Positions 60,515 to 64,000 of a DNA stretch of 64,000 nt are shown here, one piece after another. The translations under genes and the position numbers were made by a program. Source of the DNA: Bacteroidota bacterium (GTDB lineage: Bacteria; Bacteroidota; Bacteroidia; Chitinophagales; Saprospiraceae); NCBI GenBank assembly GCA_018222965.1, contig JAAEZH010000007.1:100605-164604 (forward strand). The letters are read 5' to 3'. The notes below the pieces were generated by a model. The model ran no database searches and was not told where the DNA came from. It was given only the letters and a program-made list of their open reading frames with translations. How positions within the stretch are numbered: the stretch's first letter is position 1; each line of letters starts with the position of its first letter.

Positions 60515-63085
60515 ATGACTAAAAATTTGCTGATTGTAGAGTCGCCGGCCAAGGCGAAGACCATTGAAAAAATCCTCGGGAAGGATTTTACGGTGAAGTC
60601 CAGCTATGGCCACGTGCGTGATTTGCCGAAGAATGATACAGCGGTCGACGTGAAGTCTGACTTTAAACCCAAGTATGTGGTTACGCCCGACAAGAAAAAA
60701 GTGGTCAGCGAATTGAAAAGCTGGGTGAAAAAAGTCGATGAGGTCTGGCTCGCAACGGATGAAGACCGCGAAGGGGAAGCCATCTCCTGGCACCTTTGCG
60801 AAGTTCTTGGACTCGATGAAAAAGAAACCAAGCGGATTGTCTTTCGGGAAATTACTGCCCCCGCCATCAAACAGGCAATTACCACACCGCGCTCAGTCGA
60901 TAAACATCTGGTAGATGCTCAGCAGGCTCGACGCATTTTGGATCGTTTGGTTGGGTTTGAACTCTCCGAACTTCTCTGGAAAAAAGTAAAAGGTAAATTA
61001 TCTGCCGGACGGGTTCAATCCGTTACCGTAAAAATAGTCGTGGACCGCGAACGAGAAATTCAGGCCTTTAATGCAGAGCCTTTCTTCCGGGTACAGGCAC
61101 TATTTTCGGTAGAAGGTCCAAGCGGAAAACCGGTAATGCTCAAAGCCGAGCTGCCCGGTCGACTGGAAGCCGCCGGAGAAGCAGAGCAATTTCTGAAAGA
61201 TTGCATTCCTGCAACCTACGAAATCGACAATATTGAGCACCGTCCGCTCAAGCGCAAACCGGCCCCCCCCTTTACTACCTCTACTTTGCAGCAGGAAGCC
61301 AGCCGCAAAATGGGATTCGCTGTAAAGCGTACCATGTCAGCCGCCCAAAGATTGTACGAACAGGGTTTCATTACCTATATGCGTACGGATAGTATCTCCC
61401 TTTCGGAGACTGCCATCGCATCCCTGGCAAAAGAAATTGAAAGCGCTTATGGCGATAAATATCTGCAGCTAAGACGCTTTAAGAATAAAAAAGGCGGAGG
61501 GGCCCAGGAGGCACACGAAGCCATCCGACCCACCAATGCTTCCCGTACCAATGTACCCGGAGGCAGTGATGAAAAACGCCTCTATGAATTGATCTGGAAG
61601 CGGGCTATCGCTTCTCAAATGGCTGAAGCCCGCCTGGAGAAAACCGTGGCTAAAATCAGTATTTCCACCAAGCCCGGAGTATTCCTGCAGGCAGAAGGTG
61701 AGGTGCTGAAGTTTGACGGTTTTCTGAAAGTATACCTGGAATCCAAAGACGATGATGAAGACGGAGAAGCCAAAGGCATCCTGCCGCCTCTTAAAGAAGG
61801 CCAGGAACTGCCCCTGGTAGAAATGACTGCCACTGAGCGCTTTACCCGTCCGCCTGCCCGATTTACAGAAGCGAGTCTGGTGAAAAAGCTGGAAGAACTT
61901 GGGATTGGTCGCCCGTCTACTTACGCACCAACAATCAGTAAGATCATGGAGGCTGGTCGTGGGTATATCATCAAAGAAAAACGCGACGGAGAAGAACGCG
62001 AATTCCGCATTTTCACTTTAGCTGATAAAGAGGTTAAGGCGAAAAAGGACAAAGAATTAACCGGCGCCATCAACAACCGACTGGTACCTACCGATATGGG
62101 AATGATCGTCAGCGATTTCCTGACCGAGCATTTTCAAGGGATCATGGATTATGGCTTTACCGCAGATATTGAGAAGAAGTTTGACGAGATCGCAGACGGT
62201 AAAGAGGAGTGGACCAAGATGCTGAAGGAGTTTTATTTCCCCTTCCATGAAAGAGTAGAAGATACGCTTGAAAATGCCGAGCGGGCTTCGGGAGAACGCA
62301 TTCTCGGGATAGACCCGGAGTCTGGTCGTACCTTACTGGTGCGGATGTCTCGTCTGGGGAGACCCGTTGTTCAGATCGGTAAACCCGATGAACTGGACGA
62401 GGGCGAAAAGCCAAAATACGCCAATTTGCGGCCAAGACAATCCCTGGAATCCCTCGAATTTGAGGAAGCGCTGGAGTTATTCAAACTTCCACGCGACCTG
62501 GGAGAGTACGATGGCAAATCAGTAACCATTGGTGTGGGTCGATACGGACCCTATGTGCGTCATGGTGAGGATCAATTCATTTCCCTCGGCCGCGGCGAGG
62601 ACCCAATGGAGGTAGGCATGGATCGGGCTGTTGAGCTGATCGAAGAAAAACGCAAAGCCGATGCACCGGTGGGTACTTATAAAGGAGAGCCCATTCAGCG
62701 CGGCAAAGGCCGCTTCGGCCCATTCCTGAAGTGGAACGGGATGTTTGTCAATATTCCCCGCAAATACGAGCCGGAAAATCTCACCATCGAAGAGATGCAC
62801 GAGCTGATTGAGAAAAAAGTGCAAAAGGAAGCCAATCGCTATATCCAACGCTGGCCAGACGAAGGCATTGACCTCGAGAATGGCCGCTGGGGACCGTTTA
62901 TCCGCTTCAAAAAGAAGAGCGTCAAGATTCCGAAAAAGGAAGACGGTCAACGCGTGACACCAGAAGAAGCCAAAGAGTTTAGCCTGGAAGAGGTCAAGAA
63001 AATGATCGAGGCCGAGATTCCGGGAGCGTTTAAGAAAAAAGCGGCAAAGAAAAAGAAAGCCGCTCCGAAGAAGAAGAAGAAGTAA
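60515..63085 (+). CDS. topA: DNA topoisomerase I
   Basis: 856 residues. The Toprim domain starts at LLIVESPAKAKTIEK, with the acidic site TDEDREGEAISWH (81-93). The catalytic Tyr288 lies in GFITYMRTDS. The central archway includes GRPSTYAPTISKI. The C-terminal part has no zinc-ribbon four-Cys motifs; it contains several TopoI-C beta repeats (GRYGPYVRHGED, GRFGPFLKW, GRWGPFIRF) and a Lys-rich tail (KKKAAPKKKKK). It relaxes negative supercoils. This domain arrangement is the usual Bacteroidota form. It stands alone after the AT-rich dyad at 60434-60459. Confidence 0.95.
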   Translation: MTKNLLIVESPAKAKTIEKILGKDFTVKSSYGHVRDLPKNDTAVDVKSDFKPKYVVTPDKKKVVSELKSWVKKVDEVWLATDEDREGEAISWHLCEVLGLDEKETKRIVFREITAPAIKQAITTPRSVDKHLVDAQQARRILDRLVGFELSELLWKKVKGKLSAGRVQSVTVKIVVDREREIQAFNAEPFFRVQALFSVEGPSGKPVMLKAELPGRLEAAGEAEQFLKDCIPATYEIDNIEHRPLKRKPAPPFTTSTLQQEASRKMGFAVKRTMSAAQRLYEQGFITYMRTDSISLSETAIASLAKEIESAYGDKYLQLRRFKNKKGGGAQEAHEAIRPTNASRTNVPGGSDEKRLYELIWKRAIASQMAEARLEKTVAKISISTKPGVFLQAEGEVLKFDGFLKVYLESKDDDEDGEAKGILPPLKEGQELPLVEMTATERFTRPPARFTEASLVKKLEELGIGRPSTYAPTISKIMEAGRGYIIKEKRDGEEREFRIFTLADKEVKAKKDKELTGAINNRLVPTDMGMIVSDFLTEHFQGIMDYGFTADIEKKFDEIADGKEEWTKMLKEFYFPFHERVEDTLENAERASGERILGIDPESGRTLLVRMSRLGRPVVQIGKPDELDEGEKPKYANLRPRQSLESLEFEEALELFKLPRDLGEYDGKSVTIGVGRYGPYVRHGEDQFISLGRGEDPMEVGMDRAVELIEEKRKADAPVGTYKGEPIQRGKGRFGPFLKWNGMFVNIPRKYEPENLTIEEMHELIEKKVQKEANRYIQRWPDEGIDLENGRWGPFIRFKKKSVKIPKKEDGQRVTPEEAKEFSLEEVKKMIEAEIPGAFKKKAAKKKKAAPKKKKK

Positions 63086-63651
63086 TAATTTTTAATTCTT
63101 AGTTTTTAATTTTACTGACCTAATTACTTAGGGTCAATCTTTGGGCATTCTATCTGGCCTTATTTTATTTAGTGAGCAGTAAGGCAAAATGCGTTAAAAA
63201 CTGGGTAGTGTCTGAGCCAGAAACCTAAGAGCATATAAAAAGGTGTGCAACACAAAGAGACTTTAGGCATCAGGTAGTCTGTTCCGGCGAGTTTAGCCAG
63301 TTTAGCCTTTTGACTTGCAGCGCAGCGTTAAAAATAAAATACCGCCTTGATTTTTGCTTCATTTGCATCAAGGCAAAGAAGCCGCCGGAGGCAAATACAA
63401 TTAAGTCAGAACGGGGGTTCTCCCCCTTCAACCCGATAGGAATCGGGAGGTGGAGCAGAGAACCAGGGGCAAATAGTGGTACAGGATTATACTAATTATC
63501 AATATTAAGAGTGCCCTGAAGTTTGAGTGACAGTACATTTAATGTTTAATAGGGCTCCCCTCACCGATCGTTGAAAGCATATATCAAAAGCGCCGAATAT
63601 TTACTAGCAGAGGTGGTTAAAATCGGCGCAAAACCAGATACCCATTTGCAA

Positions 63652-63679
63652 CCGCCGAAGCTCGATAGAGCGTAGGCGG
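63652..63679. repeat. Palindromic repeat unit 1
   Basis: CCGCC...GCTC-gata-GAGC...GGCGG hairpin. It shares the GAAGCT-y-GATAGAGC core with 63730-63761 but has different, compensated outer stems. Confidence 0.65.
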
Positions 63680-63729
63680 GCTAGACCCCGCCGCAGGCTG
63701 CATAGACATATTCCCCAACTCCACCAAAA

Positions 63730-63761
63730 GCCTGCCGAAGCTTGATAGAGCACAGGCAGGC
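63730..63761. repeat. Palindromic repeat unit 2
   Basis: GCCTGCC...GCTTGATAGAGC...GGCAGGC hairpin, a diverged copy of 63652-63679. Its outer stem is also reminiscent of CTGCCTG/CAGGCAG in copy A near 9310. Confidence 0.65.
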
Positions 63762-63964
63762 GACTCCCCCGGAGGAAAGAAGCAAAGCGAAAAGACGACC
63801 TCCCCTAATCTCAACCCAAAAAGAGAATCCCCCAAGAATCAACTCAGCCTTCCCGCCCGCTTTGCGGTTCCTTCGCTTCAAGGTCCCCCGGACCTTGATT
63901 TTGACCTGTCGGCCAAAAGTCGCTCAGTCCTACTCTGATCTGGAAATGGCTTCAAAAAAAGTAT

Positions 63965-64000
63965 TCGGGATGACAGGATTCGAACCTGAAAGAGAAGTAG
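63965..64000 (-). tRNA. 3' part of a tRNA gene, truncated by window end
   Basis: Read on the - strand, the sequence ends CAGG-TTCGAAT-CCTG followed by CATCCCG and the discriminator A (63965). This is a TpsiC arm and a 3' acceptor strand, so the 5' acceptor strand should read CGGGATG beyond the window. The anticodon is outside, so the amino acid cannot be named. The 49-65 pair appears to be a T-T mismatch, so a degenerate copy is possible. Confidence 0.6.

Larger units (their letters stand above)
63086..63964. other. 879-bp repeat-rich spacer
   Basis: No gene. AT-rich start with repeated TTTTTAATT. It then holds palindromes: CCCGAT-AGGA-ATCGGG (near 63435), two related hairpins (63652-63679 and 63730-63761), and CAAGGTCC-ccc-GGACCTTG (63879-63897). 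Short frames run through these palindromes and look non-coding. Confidence 0.7.

Noticed and set aside
61314..61329. Match of TTCGCTGTAAAGCG in topA to hairpin 3 of copy B
   Set aside because: Lies in a conserved coding stretch (MGFAVKRTMS); the right arm is only partly kept, so likely chance or codon-driven.
63310..63495. 61-codon + strand frame near the window end
   Set aside because: Runs through palindromes; no family features.

Overview
The window looks like chromosome of a Bacteroidota bacterium, most likely class Saprospiria (Lewinella/Haliscomenobacter-like). The evidence is several very large secreted proteins ending in type IX secretion (T9SS) sorting domains of type A and type B, Bacteroidota-restricted families (DUF6089, DUF5723, DUF4199, DUF2795, DUF6794, CRTAC1/VCBS lipoproteins), TonB receptors with a carboxypeptidase-like N-domain, absence of Shine-Dalgarno sequences, and promoters of the TTG-N19/20-TAnnTTTG kind. 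Genus and species cannot be read from the sequence.

Layout. 1-9112: the tail of one T9SS type B protein, a DUF6089 outer-membrane barrel, and a 2424-residue surface protein with 16 tandem PKD-like repeats. 9113-12748: two gene-poor spacers full of palindromic and direct repeats around a BatA-domain/VWA protein. 12749-18987: a mostly tightly packed + strand run: a dihydroorotase homologue that lacks most metal ligands, two DUF4199 membrane proteins, two glycosyltransferases, a small membrane protein, and gmhA-gmhB of ADP-heptose synthesis. 19071-31098: secreted proteins, a MerC protein behind a perfect 15-bp palindrome, an all-helical protein of unknown function, a 12-repeat protein with dockerin- and cohesin-like parts, an esterase, and a DUF5723 protein with three SH3b domains.

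32559-40903 holds a clade II nitrous oxide respiration locus. On the - strand is nosZ-(membrane protein)-nosL-nosD-nosF-nosY, with 4-bp ATGA overlaps at three of its junctions. Divergent from it is an Rrf2-type regulator with three cysteines, a lipoprotein cytochrome c, and a 12-TM histidine-rich protein resembling heme-copper oxidase subunit I. The 270-bp divergent intergenic region carries two matching dyads (AAGAC-N6-GTCTT), one near each gene, plus one FNR-like dyad. This is the most coherent functional system in the window.

40910-63085: TonB receptor, glycerate kinase, lipoprotein trehalase, a 1724-residue M43 metalloprotease with a type B sorting domain, cytidylate kinase, a second large helical unknown, an OmpA-family protein, DUF2795, a CRTAC1 lipoprotein, DUF6794, a secreted jelly-roll-like protein and topoisomerase I. 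A 161-bp MITE-like inverted repeat fills the gap between the metalloprotease and cmk. 63086-64000: repeat-rich spacer ending in the 3' part of a tRNA on the - strand. All coordinates, repeats and motifs were read by eye; family assignments rest on recognised motifs, not on database searches.
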